64,000 nt of DNA from an uncultured Pelagibacteraceae bacterium. GTDB taxonomy: Bacteria > Pseudomonadota > Alphaproteobacteria > Pelagibacterales > Pelagibacteraceae. Numbering within the stretch: position 1 is the stretch's first letter; every line of letters begins with the position of its first letter. Of the stretch, positions 44,161-53,780 are shown piece by piece. The stretch is taken from NCBI GenBank assembly GCA_902619925.1, contig CACNFY010000001.1, positions 124,001 to 188,000 on the forward strand, written 5' to 3'. The notes under the pieces were generated by a model that made no database searches, was not told the origin of the DNA, and saw nothing but the letters and a program-made list of their open reading frames with translations. The position numbers and the translations under genes are program-made.

Positions 44161-45321
44161 TTATTTTAAAATTTTTACAGCTTTATTCGCTGCATCCTCA
44201 AGTGAGTTTGCCTCAATATATTTAATTTTACTCTCTCTTAAAATTTTATTTCCTTTGTCTACATTTGTGCCTGCTAGTCTAATCACAAGTGGAACTTTTA
44301 TTTCGATTTTATCTAAAGCTTGAACGATTCCTTCTGCAACCCAGTCACACCTATTTATTCCAGCAAAAATATTAACTAAAATTACTTTAACTTTTTCGTC
44401 CATTGAAATTAATTTAAATGCTTTTACTATTTTTTCTGGTGTGGCTCCTCCTCCAACATCTAAGAAGTTGGCAGGTTCACCGCCTGCTAATTTAATCATA
44501 TCCATTGACGCCATAGCAAGACCTGCACCATTAATTATATTTCCAATGTTACCGTCTAAACTTACATAATTTAAGCCTCTATCTGATGCATAAACCTCGC
44601 TGGGATTTTCTTGTGTTTTATCTCTTAGTTCAGATATTTGGTTTCTTCTAAATAATGCATTGTTGTCAAAACTCATCTTACAATCTAGGGCAAGTATTTG
44701 TCCTTGGCCAGAAACTGCTAAAGGATTAATCTCAACCATAGTTGCATCTAGCTCACTAAATGCTCTGTAACAACCAATAATCGTATCTGCTGTTCGATTT
44801 ATTAATTCTGGAGCAACCCCTAAACCAAAAGCTATTTCTCTAGCTTGAAATTTTTGCATACCAACTGCAACTTCAATTTTTGACCTTATAATACTCTCTG
44901 GCTTTTCTTTTGAAATCTCTTCAACACTCATCCCTCCTTCGGTAGAGGCTACTACCATTATACTTTCAGAACTTCTGTCAAAAACTAAGCCTAAATAAAA
45001 CTCCCTCTCGATGTCTGTTGCCTCTTCAACATAAATTCTATTTACTATCTTTCCTTGAGGTCCGGTCTGATTTGTGACTAATTTCTTTCCTAAAAGCTTA
45101 TCAGTTGCTTGAGCAACCTCTAGTGGAGAGTTGCATAAAATAATTCCACCAGCTTTACCTCTTGCTCCTGAATGTATTTGTGCTTTAACAACCCATTTAG
45201 ATCCACCAATTTCTCGTGCTTTATTTTCTGCGTTTTCTGGACTATAGGCAATTCCACCTCTTGGAATAATAACTCCAAAATCCGCTAATAGTTTTTTTGC
45301 TTGGTACTCGTGAATATCCAT
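44161..45321 (-). CDS. mtkA: Malate-CoA ligase (succinyl-CoA ligase-like) beta subunit
   Basis: This 386-residue ATP-grasp subunit starts MDIHEYQAKKLLADFGV and has KAQIHSGARGKAGGI, the GNIGNIINGAGLAMASMDM block, GGEPANFLDVGGGA and VNIFAGINRCDWVAEGI. Blocks such as LGKKLVTNQTGP, FQAREIAFGLG and KMSFDDNALFRR-like KMSFDNNALFRRNQ resemble methylotroph MtkA as I recall it. Together with MtkB it would make malyl-CoA from malate, CoA and ATP. It lies 1 base after mcl and 5 bases before mtkB. Confidence 0.87.
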   Translation of the reverse strand: MDIHEYQAKKLLADFGVIIPRGGIAYSPENAENKAREIGGSKWVVKAQIHSGARGKAGGIILCNSPLEVAQATDKLLGKKLVTNQTGPQGKIVNRIYVEEATDIEREFYLGLVFDRSSESIMVVASTEGGMSVEEISKEKPESIIRSKIEVAVGMQKFQAREIAFGLGVAPELINRTADTIIGCYRAFSELDATMVEINPLAVSGQGQILALDCKMSFDNNALFRRNQISELRDKTQENPSEVYASDRGLNYVSLDGNIGNIINGAGLAMASMDMIKLAGGEPANFLDVGGGATPEKIVKAFKLISMDEKVKVILVNIFAGINRCDWVAEGIVQALDKIEIKVPLVIRLAGTNVDKGNKILRESKIKYIEANSLEDAANKAVKILK

Positions 45322-45322
45322 T

Positions 45323-46261
45323 TTATTTTTTTTGAATTAGTTTATCTATGTTAACTATATTTTCAGCCATACGAGCTGACGCAGCATCTATCATTCTTCC
45401 ATCTAATTGTGCTGCACCTTTACCTTCCTTGGCAGCTTTCTCAAGTTCATCTATAATTCTTTTTGCTTTTTTCACTTCTACCTCTGGAGGGGTGAAAACT
45501 TGGTTTGCTAATTTGATTTGAGAAGGATGAATAGCCCATTTTCCCTCTATTCCAATCGCTGCAGCTCTTTTTGCAGAAAGAATATATCCATCTGGATCAT
45601 TAAAATCTCCAAATGGTCCATCTATTGCTCTTAATCCATAAGTTCTACAAGTCATAACCATTTGAGATAAACCGTGATGCCATTGGTCTCCAGGATAATC
45701 TGGATTTAGTCCTCCAATCACAACTGTTCTTGCTCTCAAACTTGCTGCATAATCTGCAACACCAAAATGGAGTGCTTCTAATCTTTCGCTAGAAGTTGCA
45801 ATTTCTTTTATATTCGACATTCCGAGTGCTGTTTCTATTAGGCACTCTAAACCGATTTTATTTTTAATTTTTTTACTCTCTTCAATCTGTGTCAACAAAC
45901 AATCAACCATATAAACATCGCTTGCAGTTCCTGCTTTAGGAATTAATATTGTGTCTACTTTATCTCCAACTTGTTCTACAATGTCTATTACATCACGATA
46001 CATATAGTGAGTATCTAATCCATTTATTCTTACTGATATTGTTTTTCCTTTTTCTCTCCAATTAATCTCTTTTAGAGCTTTAATCGTGTTTTCTCTTGCA
46101 GCTATTTTATCATTTGGTGAGACAGCATCCTCTAAATCTAAAAAAACGTAATCAGCATCTGAATTGAGCGCTTTTTCAAACATTTTAGGAGCAGAGCCTG
46201 GCACAGCTAATTCACTTCTATGTAATCTTGACTTTGCGGGTTTATAATATTTATGACTCAT
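45323..46261 (-). CDS. mcl: L-malyl-CoA lyase (HpcH/HpaI aldolase family)
   Basis: This 312-residue TIM-barrel lyase cleaves malyl-CoA to glyoxylate and acetyl-CoA. Seen are SRLHRSELAVPGSAPKMFEK, DYVFLDLEDAVSPNDK (metal Asp/Glu region), VRINGLDTHYMYRDV, LECLIETALGMSNI, LHFGVADYAASLRART, DGPFGDFNDPDGY and GKWAIHPSQIKLAN. These blocks match malyl-CoA/beta-methylmalyl-CoA lyases rather than citrate lyase CitE. It is the first gene of the mcl-mtkA-mtkB operon. Confidence 0.9.
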   Translation of the reverse strand: MSHKYYKPAKSRLHRSELAVPGSAPKMFEKALNSDADYVFLDLEDAVSPNDKIAARENTIKALKEINWREKGKTISVRINGLDTHYMYRDVIDIVEQVGDKVDTILIPKAGTASDVYMVDCLLTQIEESKKIKNKIGLECLIETALGMSNIKEIATSSERLEALHFGVADYAASLRARTVVIGGLNPDYPGDQWHHGLSQMVMTCRTYGLRAIDGPFGDFNDPDGYILSAKRAAAIGIEGKWAIHPSQIKLANQVFTPPEVEVKKAKRIIDELEKAAKEGKGAAQLDGRMIDAASARMAENIVNIDKLIQKK

Positions 46262-46348
46262 AATTAAATTATAGATTTATTTAATCAGGCAATCCGCAAT
46301 AAACCTAATTTTATTAGATTTGTAGCAAATAATATTAAATTAATGAAG

Positions 46349-46621
46349 TTATTTCTTACGTTTTTCTAATTCGGCCATAACATCTTCTATATTTATGTTA
46401 TTTGCCTCTAGATATACCATCAAATGGTATAAAACATCTGCAGCCTCATGAACAGTATTAGTATTTTTATCAACTGCCTCTATAAGTTCGGAGACCTCTT
46501 CTTTCACTTTCTCTAAGCTAAGATTTTTATCACGAAGTAGTTTTTTAGTGTATGAACTTTCATCAGAGCTTTTTTTTCTCTTTCTAATTAATTCTATCAA
46601 TTCCTCTAAAGTTTTTAACAT
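46349..46621 (-). CDS. hisE: Phosphoribosyl-ATP pyrophosphatase
   Basis: HisE removes pyrophosphate from phosphoribosyl-ATP, the second step of histidine synthesis. The 90-residue all-helical protein has LEELIELIRKRKKS, then KLLRDKNLSLEKVKEEVSEL, EAVDKN, HEAADVLYHLMVYLEANN and LEKRKK. It overlaps hisF by one base and is the last gene of the hisB-H-A-F-E operon. The 87 bases to mcl hold nothing I can identify. Confidence 0.95.
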   Translation of the reverse strand: MLKTLEELIELIRKRKKSSDESSYTKKLLRDKNLSLEKVKEEVSELIEAVDKNTNTVHEAADVLYHLMVYLEANNINIEDVMAELEKRKK

Positions 46622-47376
46622 TAAATTCTTACTGGTATTCCTTTGCTATTTAAATATTCTTTTGCTTCTATAACAGAATGCGTTCCATAATGAAATATTG
46701 AAGCTGCAAGAACAGCACTGGCGTTTCCTTCTTTTATGCCTTCGACCATATGATCAAGATTACCTACACCTCCCGATGCTATTAATGGAATATTAACCTT
46801 CTTTGATATCTTTTTCATTAGGTCAATATCATACCCAATTTGAGTTCCGTCTCTATCCATAGAAGTAACTAATAGTTCTCCTGCTCCACTATCTTCCATT
46901 TTTTTGGCAAACTCTAAAGCATCTAATCCAGAATTATTTCTTCCGCCATGAGTGTATACATCCCATTTGTCTCCATTTTTTTTAGCATCAATAGCGACAA
47001 CAATACATTGCGATCCAAATTTTTTTGAACTTTCAACTACTACATTTGCATCTTGTACTGCTGCGGTATTTATAGATACCTTATCTGCACCACAGTTTAA
47101 TAGTTTATTTATATCTTCAACATTTCTTACACCACCCCCTACCGTTAAAGGTACAAAGCATTTTTTTGAAGTTTCTTTAACAACCTCGTAGATTGTATCT
47201 CGATTTTCATTAGAAGCAGTAATATCTAAGAAACAAATTTCATCTGCGCCACCATCACTATAAATTTTAGCTTGCTCAACAGGATCTCCAGCATCTTGTA
47301 AATCAACAAAATTTATTCCTTTAACAACCCTACCATTCTTGACATCTAAGCAAGGTATTATTCTATTTTTAAGCAT
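46621..47376 (-). CDS. hisF: Imidazole glycerol phosphate synthase cyclase subunit HisF
   Basis: HisF uses ammonia from HisH to form imidazole glycerol phosphate and AICAR. The 251-residue TIM barrel has [16 protein letters not shown] with catalytic D11, [26 protein letters not shown] with the second catalytic Asp and [13 protein letters not shown] 47376 is chosen because a good ribosome binding site (AAGGAG) lies just upstream inside hisA; a TTG three bases earlier is less likely. It overlaps hisA by 8 bases. Confidence 0.97.
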   Translation of the reverse strand: MLKNRIIPCLDVKNGRVVKGINFVDLQDAGDPVEQAKIYSDGGADEICFLDITASNENRDTIYEVVKETSKKCFVPLTVGGGVRNVEDINKLLNCGADKVSINTAAVQDANVVVESSKKFGSQCIVVAIDAKKNGDKWDVYTHGGRNNSGLDALEFAKKMEDSGAGELLVTSMDRDGTQIGYDIDLMKKISKKVNIPLIASGGVGNLDHMVEGIKEGNASAVLAASIFHYGTHSVIEAKEYLNSKGIPVRI

Positions 47377-48094
47377 CAATCTCCTTTGCTAAATCTTCGA
47401 GCTTTATATCTCCATCATAAATTGCTTTCCCCACTATTATGCCCTCTATGTTTTTGTTATTTAGCTCCTTTGCTTTTTTTATATCTTCTATTGATGAAAC
47501 ACCTCCTGAAATTATTACAGGAAAGTTTGAGGCATTAGCTATTTTTTCAGTCCCTTCAAAATTTGGGCTTGTTTTCATTCCATCTTTATTAATATCTGTA
47601 TAAATTAATCTTGATACTCCATATTCATTTACTTCTTTTAAAAAATCTAAAGTTTTAAAATTTGAATTTTTTTTCCATCCAGAAACAGCCAAATATCCAT
47701 CTTTAGCATCTAAGCCTAAAGCAATTTTATTTGGAAATTTATTGCAGGCATTCTCTAAAAATTCCTTATCATTGATCGCAGCACTTCCTAGTATAACTTT
47801 TTCAACACCAGCATCAGTGTATTTTTGAATACTATTGAAATTTCTTACACCGCCACCAACTTCTATATTAATATCAAATTTTTTAACTATATCTTCAATA
47901 ATTTCTAAATTTATTGTTTCACCAGTTAGAGCTCCATCTAGATCTATAATATGTAAATTTTTAAAACCACTATCCTTATACTTACGGGCTTGTTCAACAG
48001 GTGACATTTCATACTCAGTTTTATTATCAAAGTTTCCTTTAACTAATCTTACACATTTTTTGTCTTTAATATCTATCGCAGGAAAAATCTTCAT
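47369..48094 (-). CDS. hisA: ProFAR isomerase HisA
   Basis: HisA isomerises phosphoribosylformimino-AICAR-phosphate in histidine synthesis. The 241-residue TIM barrel shows [17 protein letters not shown] with catalytic D8, [31 protein letters not shown] and the second acid YTDINKDGM (D near 168), then VIISGGVSS. It directly follows hisH (no gap) and contains the hisF ribosome binding site in its last codons. Confidence 0.97.
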   Translation of the reverse strand: MKIFPAIDIKDKKCVRLVKGNFDNKTEYEMSPVEQARKYKDSGFKNLHIIDLDGALTGETINLEIIEDIVKKFDINIEVGGGVRNFNSIQKYTDAGVEKVILGSAAINDKEFLENACNKFPNKIALGLDAKDGYLAVSGWKKNSNFKTLDFLKEVNEYGVSRLIYTDINKDGMKTSPNFEGTEKIANASNFPVIISGGVSSIEDIKKAKELNNKNIEGIIVGKAIYDGDIKLEDLAKEIDA

Positions 48095-48721
48095 TTACAA
48101 ATTTATAAAATTATTAACTAATTTTAGACCAGTTTTATCACTTTTTTCTGGGTGAAATTGTGTTCCAAATATATTTTCTTTCTCAACTGAACAAACTACT
48201 TTTGTTGAATAATCAGTAGTTGCTGAAATAACTTTATTATCAGCAGGTATAAACTCATAACTATGAACAAAGTACATATGAGAATTGTTTTCTATACTTT
48301 TAAAAATCTTACTATCTTTAACAATATTAATTTCATTCCAACCAATATGAGGAAGTTTATATTTTCCGTTCTGATTATCGATTTTTGACACTTTCCCTGA
48401 TATCCAGCCTAAACCTTTTGTTTCTGTTTCTTCGTAGCCGACATCAGCAAACATTTGTAAACCTACACAAATACCTAGTAATGGTTTTTTTTTATTAATT
48501 GCAAATTCATTCAGTTCATCCACTAAACCACTGATATTATTTAAAGCCTCAATACAACTTTTAAAAGAACCCTGTCCCGGCAAAACTACTTTATCACATG
48601 AACTGATTTTTTTAATATCAGATGTGACTTCAATATTTACTTTATCATTTGCTACTTCTTTAAACGAATTGATAACAGAACTTATGTTACCTGATTTGTA
48701 ATCAACAATAGATAATTTCAT
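48095..48721 (-). CDS. hisH: Imidazole glycerol phosphate synthase glutaminase subunit HisH
   Basis: HisH hydrolyses glutamine and channels ammonia to HisF. The 208-residue class I glutaminase has IVDYKSGNISSV at the start, the oxyanion loop VLPGQGSFKSC, nucleophile C85 in LLGICVGLQMF, and H190/E192 in GTQFHPEKS. It follows hisB by 13 bases in the minus-strand his operon. Confidence 0.97.
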   Translation of the reverse strand: MKLSIVDYKSGNISSVINSFKEVANDKVNIEVTSDIKKISSCDKVVLPGQGSFKSCIEALNNISGLVDELNEFAINKKKPLLGICVGLQMFADVGYEETETKGLGWISGKVSKIDNQNGKYKLPHIGWNEINIVKDSKIFKSIENNSHMYFVHSYEFIPADNKVISATTDYSTKVVCSVEKENIFGTQFHPEKSDKTGLKLVNNFINL

Positions 48722-48734
48722 TAACTCTTTATTT

Positions 48735-49325
48735 TTATAAAGAACCTTTTGTCGATGGAATAGCTTTTTTATTTCTTGGATCTATCTCCATTGCAGTTCT
48801 TAATGATCTAGCTAGGCCTTTAAAGCATGACTCAATAATGTGGTGACTATTATCACCATAAATATTTTCTACATGTAAAGTAATTCCTGCAGACTGAGAG
48901 AAGGCCTGAAACCACTCTTTAAAAAGCTCTGTATCCATTTCTCCTAATTTCTCAACCTTTAATTTTACGTTCCATATTAAGTAAGGTCTATTTGAAACAT
49001 CTATTACTACTCTTGTTAAAGCTTCATCCATAGGAATTAACGCATGGGAGTAACGTCTAATTCCCTTAAATTTATTAGATGCTTTTTTTAAACATTCACC
49101 AATTGCAATACCAGAGTCCTCTGTTGTATGATGGAGATCAATGTGAGTATCTCCTTTAGCTTTTATATTCATATCAATTGAAGAGTGTTTTGATAATTGT
49201 TCAAGCATGTGATTAAGAAAACCTATTCCAGTATCAATTTTATATTTACCCTTACCATCAATATTCATATCAACAGATATGCTGGTTTCTTTTGTTTTCC
49301 TATTTATTTTAGCTTTTCTCTTCAT
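48735..49325 (-). CDS. hisB: Imidazoleglycerol-phosphate dehydratase HisB
   Basis: This monofunctional dehydratase of 196 residues has the manganese-binding repeats [17 protein letters not shown] and [17 protein letters not shown], then [13 protein letters not shown], the second set [19 protein letters not shown] and a final PSTKGSL. There is no HisB phosphatase domain, as usual in alphaproteobacteria. It is the first gene of the his operon, divergent from hslV across 89 bases in which I see only AT-rich promoter-like sequence. Confidence 0.97.
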   Translation of the reverse strand: MKRKAKINRKTKETSISVDMNIDGKGKYKIDTGIGFLNHMLEQLSKHSSIDMNIKAKGDTHIDLHHTTEDSGIAIGECLKKASNKFKGIRRYSHALIPMDEALTRVVIDVSNRPYLIWNVKLKVEKLGEMDTELFKEWFQAFSQSAGITLHVENIYGDNSHHIIESCFKGLARSLRTAMEIDPRNKKAIPSTKGSL

Positions 49326-49414
49326 TTTTAAACAACATATATAGAGATTATCTCACTATATCAATAATAGTCTCATCCCCTTGAAGTATAAAAAATAATA
49401 TCCATTTAACACAT

Positions 49415-49930
49415 ATGACAACAATTGTATTGGTAAGAAAAAAAAATGACGTAGTTGTGGCAGGTGATGGTCAAGTAAGTATGGGTAATACTGTTATAAA
49501 AAGCACAGCGAAAAAAGTTAGAAGAATTGAAAAAAGAGATGTTGTTGCAGGATTTGCAGGATCAACTGCTGATGCTTTAACTTTATTTGAAAGACTTGAG
49601 TCTAAATTAGAAAAACACGCAGGTAATCTTTCTAGATCTGCAGTGGAATTGGCTAAAGACTGGCGAACTGACAAATACTTAAGAAGATTAGAAGCACTAA
49701 TGGCTGTCGCTGATAAAGAAAAAAGTTTTATTATTTCTGGTACTGGTGATGTTTTAGAACCTGAAGGAGACGTAATAGGTATTGGTTCGGGTGGAAATTA
49801 TGCATTAGCGGCTGCAAAGGTTTTAATGGATACTGATATGTCCGCAGAAGAAGTTGCAAAGAAAGCAATCAAAGTAGCTTCTGATATATGTGTATTTACA
49901 AATAATAATTTAAATATTGAAAAAGTATAA
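49415..49930 (+). CDS. hslV: ATP-dependent protease subunit HslV
   Basis: HslV is the proteasome-like peptidase chamber of HslUV. The 171-residue protein begins MTTIVLVRK; after Met removal Thr is the N-terminal nucleophile. Later blocks are [59 protein letters not shown] and [16 protein letters not shown]. The propeptide is only Met, so processing is minimal. The stop overlaps the hslU start by one base (TAATG). Confidence 0.97.
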   Translation: MTTIVLVRKKNDVVVAGDGQVSMGNTVIKSTAKKVRRIEKRDVVAGFAGSTADALTLFERLESKLEKHAGNLSRSAVELAKDWRTDKYLRRLEALMAVADKEKSFIISGTGDVLEPEGDVIGIGSGGNYALAAAKVLMDTDMSAEEVAKKAIKVASDICVFTNNNLNIEKV

Positions 49931-51297
49931 TGGAAAAATCAAACGTAACAACACTTAAACCTAAAGATAAAAAAGATAATAATGCAAACCTAGCTACATC
50001 ACTTTCTCCAAGAGAAATAGTGTCTGAATTAGATAGATTTGTAGTAGGTCAAAATAAGGCAAAGCGTGCTGTGGCCATTGCACTTAGAAACAGATGGAGA
50101 AGACAAGCTTTGACTGGCGATATGAAAGATGAAGTTCTTCCAAAAAATATTTTAATGATCGGTCCAACAGGTGTAGGAAAAACTGAAATATCAAGAAGAT
50201 TATCAAAACTCGCTGAAGCGCCATTTGTAAAAGTTGAAGCAACAAGATTTACTGAGGTAGGCTATGTCGGTCGGGATGTAGAACAAATTGTAAGAGATCT
50301 TCTTGAAATAGCAATATCAATGGAGAAGGTGAAAAGAAGAAAAGAAGTAAAAGCTAAAGCACAAAAACTTGCTGAAGATAGAGTATTAGATGCAATAGTA
50401 GGTGCAAAAGCAAGCGTCGCAACTAAAGAAAGTTTTAGAAAAAGATTAAGAAATGGTGACCTCGATGATAACGAAATTGAGATTGCTGTTAACGAAAGTG
50501 GTAACATGCCATCCTTTGAAATTCCCGGCATGCCTGGAGCGAACATCGGAATGATAAATATTTCTGATATGCTTGGTAAATCGATGGGAAATAAATCAAA
50601 GAGAAAAAAAATGTCCGTAAAAGAGTCCTATGAAATTTTGATGAATGAGGAGTCAGATAAATTAATTGAACAAGATAAAATAATCAAATCAGCAAAAAAC
50701 ACGACCGAAAATAATGGTATAGTATTTTTGGATGAAATTGATAAAATTTCAGCTAGGACTGATAGAGTTGGTGGAGATGTATCTAGAGAAGGAGTACAAA
50801 GAGATTTGTTACCTCTTATAGAAGGAACTACTGTAAGTACAAAATACGGACCGATAAAGACTGATCATATATTATTTATTGCGTCTGGTGCATTCCAGTT
50901 GGCTAAACCGTCTGATCTTTTACCAGAATTACAGGGACGATTGCCAATAAGGGTTGAGCTCGATCCCTTAACGAGCGAGGATTTTAAAAGAATATTGAAA
51001 GAACCAGACAATAGTTTAATAAAGCAATATAAAGCACTTCTATCTACTGAAAATGTGGATTTAGAATTTACTGATGATGGAATTAATACAATTGCAAATA
51101 TAGCAACAGAAGTAAATTCGTCTGTAGAAAATATTGGAGCAAGAAGACTACATACCATTATTGAAAGAGTTTTAGATGAGATTAGTTTTACTGCTACAGA
51201 TAAAGCGGGTGAAAAAATAGTTGTGGACTCAAATTATATAAACAAAAATCTTGGTGAATTAACTAAAGATACAGATCTTTCTAAATTTATTTTATAA
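49930..51297 (+). CDS. hslU: ATP-dependent protease ATPase subunit HslU
   Basis: HslU unfolds substrates for HslV. The 455-residue AAA+ protein has [20 protein letters not shown], Walker A GPTGVGKT at 78-85, the pore loop region [17 protein letters not shown], the I-domain with [11 protein letters not shown], Walker [12 protein letters not shown], the sensor [12 protein letters not shown] and the C-terminal [18 protein letters not shown] ending KFIL, which docks into HslV. It overlaps the convergent GNAT-like gene by 11 bases. Confidence 0.97.
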   Translation: MEKSNVTTLKPKDKKDNNANLATSLSPREIVSELDRFVVGQNKAKRAVAIALRNRWRRQALTGDMKDEVLPKNILMIGPTGVGKTEISRRLSKLAEAPFVKVEATRFTEVGYVGRDVEQIVRDLLEIAISMEKVKRRKEVKAKAQKLAEDRVLDAIVGAKASVATKESFRKRLRNGDLDDNEIEIAVNESGNMPSFEIPGMPGANIGMINISDMLGKSMGNKSKRKKMSVKESYEILMNEESDKLIEQDKIIKSAKNTTENNGIVFLDEIDKISARTDRVGGDVSREGVQRDLLPLIEGTTVSTKYGPIKTDHILFIASGAFQLAKPSDLLPELQGRLPIRVELDPLTSEDFKRILKEPDNSLIKQYKALLSTENVDLEFTDDGINTIANIATEVNSSVENIGARRLHTIIERVLDEISFTATDKAGEKIVVDSNYINKNLGELTKDTDLSKFIL

Positions 51298-51886
51298 CTT
51301 TATACTCAAAATTTTGAGTTTCATCATTAACTTGAAGTTCAACAGCACCATTTCTTAGGTGGAATTTTCTTGCCATCTCTGTTAGTGGTGAGAGAGTCAC
51401 TAATCTATTTAAATGGTTAGATTTTTTTATCATTTTATAAACTTCTTTTACAATTAGTTTTCCACCCCCCTTTTTTTTTGACCAGACAGTGTAAGCGATT
51501 GCAATTTTACCCACATTTTGATCTCTATGAGTACTTTGTAAAAAAGCATCTTTGCTTAATCTATCAAGCTCATCAACATTTTTTGGAATATTATTCGTAA
51601 AAGCAAAGCACATAACAGCATGAATTTCATTTTGATACTTTACACCAAAAATTTTTCTACCATAGCTTGTTCTAAAAGCATTTGATAGTTCAGGTCTTAC
51701 AGGATCTTCGCTAGTATCACATTTTTCTAATTCAACTAACTCAGCACCTTTAACCCAATCATAAAAATTTCTCATTTTTTTTTCTAAACTTGTTTTAACT
51801 TTTACAAGACTCTCTTTATTTTTTGAAAAATTTTGTTTTATTTTTTCATTTAGGGATTTCGTCTTTTCTTTAATATTAATTTTCAT
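51287..51886 (-). CDS. Protein with a likely GNAT-like fold, function unknown
   Basis: This 199-residue protein has a lysine-rich helical N-terminus (residues 1-50, possibly coiled coil). The rest reads like an acetyltransferase core: [39 protein letters not shown] with a motif-A-like glycine run, KEVYKMIKK and [18 protein letters not shown]. The match is structural-pattern level only and the acceptor is unknown. It lies 3' of the Smr gene with a 4-base overlap. Confidence 0.6.
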   Translation of the reverse strand: MKINIKEKTKSLNEKIKQNFSKNKESLVKVKTSLEKKMRNFYDWVKGAELVELEKCDTSEDPVRPELSNAFRTSYGRKIFGVKYQNEIHAVMCFAFTNNIPKNVDELDRLSKDAFLQSTHRDQNVGKIAIAYTVWSKKKGGGKLIVKEVYKMIKKSNHLNRLVTLSPLTEMARKFHLRNGAVELQVNDETQNFEYKVIK

Positions 51887-52296
51887 TTTTTTTTCTTTAA
51901 GGTTATTGAAAAATTACCACTGTTTAAACTTTCGACATCATCAAAGTTAATCTTTTTTATTTTATCCATCAATTCTTTATCGTTTTGTATATAATCGGGT
52001 ACTGAATACTTTAAAATACTTAATTTACTAGATTTATAAGGATCAAGTTCATTCTTTGATCTCATACCTTTTCCTGTAATTATTATTAATCTATCTATTT
52101 TGTTATTATATGAATTAATAATTAAATTTTTAACTGCTATATTTGCATCCCTAAGTGTATAACCATGCAAGTCTAATGTTTTGCTAATTTTATTAATATG
52201 TTTTTCATACGGTGCGTCTTTATCAGGTATTTTTTGATTATTATTTATAAAATCTTCCCAATCCTTCTTGTCTGTGTTTGATATTTTTTTTTTCAA
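51883..52296 (-). CDS. Smr (MutS2-type) domain protein
   Basis: This 137-residue protein has a polar N-terminal tail followed by one Smr domain: TLDLHGYTLRDANIAVKNLI with the LDLHGY motif at 41-46, then RLIIITGKGMRS with TGKG at 74-77 and SVPDYIQN before the last strand. Small Smr proteins are predicted nucleases acting on branched DNA or on RNA. It directly follows the Tim44-like gene with no gap. Confidence 0.9.
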   Translation of the reverse strand: MKKKISNTDKKDWEDFINNNQKIPDKDAPYEKHINKISKTLDLHGYTLRDANIAVKNLIINSYNNKIDRLIIITGKGMRSKNELDPYKSSKLSILKYSVPDYIQNDKELMDKIKKINFDDVESLNSGNFSITLKKKK

Positions 52297-52884
52297 TTAA
52301 ACTTGAGTTTCTACAAGTAACCAATTAGGATTTTTTGAATTTGTATCTCTTGAGAATTTCCAAGTGTCATAAACTTTTTTGATTTTATCAGGATTCCCAG
52401 AAATTAATTTTTTTTCTTTGTCTTTTATTGATGAAATTATTTCACTTACAAAATCAACAGTAACTTCTAACATATTCTGGTTCTGTTTATGATCTTTGAC
52501 TTCTGAGGAATTTATACCTATGAATGTTGTTTCTGAAGTATGGCCTTTTGAAATTCTATCTTTTATTGCATCATTAAATTGCTCATATACTTTATCTCCT
52601 AATAGATACTTAATCTTTTTAAGATCTCCGTTAGCAAAGCTAGTTATTATTGTCTCGTAAGCTATATTAGCTCCTTTTAAAAATTCTTTCTTTTCCTCAT
52701 CGTTAAATGAATCAGCGTCTAGTTTTTTTTCAGATGTTTTTTGAGGAAACTCATGGGGAAAACTTGTGGATATATCTTCCTCAAAGCCTGTTTTTTTTCC
52801 CAATATTCCTCTTAAACGCAGGAAAATAAAACCAGCTATCATTGCTAAAAGTATGATATCGATATATTCAAAGCTATAACTCAT
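52297..52884 (-). CDS. Tim44-like domain protein (TimA)
   Basis: This 195-residue protein has one N-terminal membrane helix (YIDIILLAMIAGFIFLRLRG) and a Tim44/MBA1-type C-terminal domain: FLKGANIAYETIITSFANGD, LKKIKYLLGDKVYEQFNDAI, and VDFVSEIISSIKDKEK and DTWKFSRDTNSKNPNWLLVE. I start at ATG 52884; an in-frame TTG at 52926 would add 14 polar residues ahead of the helix. The family may help insert or assemble membrane proteins. It is divergent from fxsA. Confidence 0.9.
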   Translation of the reverse strand: MSYSFEYIDIILLAMIAGFIFLRLRGILGKKTGFEEDISTSFPHEFPQKTSEKKLDADSFNDEEKKEFLKGANIAYETIITSFANGDLKKIKYLLGDKVYEQFNDAIKDRISKGHTSETTFIGINSSEVKDHKQNQNMLEVTVDFVSEIISSIKDKEKKLISGNPDKIKKVYDTWKFSRDTNSKNPNWLLVETQV

Positions 52885-52942
52885 AAACTTATAATATTTA
52901 CTATGTTGCTTAATTTCAACTGACAATTTACACTAAAGACAA

Positions 52943-53356
52943 ATGAACACAGTTTTATTACTTATTATTATTATTCCTCTTGTAGAAATCTATTTATTTA
53001 TAAAAATTGGATCTCAAATTGGTGCCTTTAATACAATTTCCCTGATTTTGATAACTGCCCTCTTGGGTGTTTGGTATGCCCGGTATGAGGGATTTAATAC
53101 TTTAAAATCTGGAATTTCTCAATTAATGAAAAATGAAATTCCCATTTATGAAATTTTATCAGGCGCAGCACTAGCATTCGCAGCTTTATTATTAATATTA
53201 CCGGGGTTTGCAACTGATTTGATAGGACTTCTTCTTATAATTCCAATAACTAGGAAACTGTTTTTTAAAAATATTCAAAAAAACTACAAGAAAAGTGAAA
53301 AATTTAACAAAAATTATATTGAAGGAGAGTCTGAAGACTTAGAGGATAAGAAATAA
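52943..53356 (+). CDS. fxsA: FxsA family membrane protein
   Basis: This 137-residue cytoplasmic-membrane protein has the FxsA pattern: LLLIIIIPLVEIYLFIKIGS, then GAFNTISLILITALLGVWYA and SGAALAFAALLLILPGFATD with LIGLLLIIP. Three or four helices are predicted, with a charged C-terminus (residues 112-137). In E. coli FxsA lowers exclusion of phage T7 by F plasmids; the native role is unclear. It lies one base before secB. Confidence 0.93.
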   Translation: MNTVLLLIIIIPLVEIYLFIKIGSQIGAFNTISLILITALLGVWYARYEGFNTLKSGISQLMKNEIPIYEILSGAALAFAALLLILPGFATDLIGLLLIIPITRKLFFKNIQKNYKKSEKFNKNYIEGESEDLEDKK

Positions 53357-53357
53357 T

Positions 53358-53780
53358 ATGCCTAAGAATTATAAAATATTATTGAATTTCATTAAAGATC
53401 TCTCTGTAGAAACAAAAGACACCCAAACCCTTTTATTTGTTAAAGATCAAATTTCTTCATATCAACTTAATATTGAAATAAATAGCAAGGCTTTGAAAAA
53501 TAAGATGATCGAAGTTAGTACTAAGCTTTCATTCAAGGATAAGCAAAATAGTGAGAGACAGTCAGTTTTCGAATTAGTTTATGCAACGGTAGTCAAAATT
53601 GAAGAAGAGATAAAAGATAAGAAAATACTTGAAAAAATTATTTTATGTGATGTTCAGAAAGAAATATACCCCAAATTAGAAAAAATCTTTGTCAATCTTT
53701 TAAACGACTCAGGTTTCCCAAATATTAAATTTGAAAAAAAGGTAGACTTTGAAAAGTTATATAGCGAGAGGCTTAATTAA
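53358..53780 (+). CDS. secB: Protein-export chaperone SecB
   Basis: SecB holds preproteins unfolded and hands them to SecA. The 140-residue protein shows ILLNFIKDLSVETKDTQTLL at the start, VSTKLSFKDKQN, VFELVYATVVKIE, LCDVQKEIYPKLEKIFVNLL with the SecB-specific NDSGFPNIKFEKKVDFEKLY at the end. Identity to enterobacterial SecB is low but all blocks are present. It overlaps the convergent dnaQ gene by 8 bases. Confidence 0.93.
   Translation: MPKNYKILLNFIKDLSVETKDTQTLLFVKDQISSYQLNIEINSKALKNKMIEVSTKLSFKDKQNSERQSVFELVYATVVKIEEEIKDKKILEKIILCDVQKEIYPKLEKIFVNLLNDSGFPNIKFEKKVDFEKLYSERLN

Noticed and set aside
46262..46348. Riboswitch or small RNA ahead of mcl
   Set aside because: The 87-base gap shows no convincing paired structure or known motif such as a glycine riboswitch core.
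52885..52926. TTG start for the Tim44-like gene at 52926
   Set aside because: ATG 52884 places the membrane helix at the N-terminus as expected, and neither start has a ribosome binding site.
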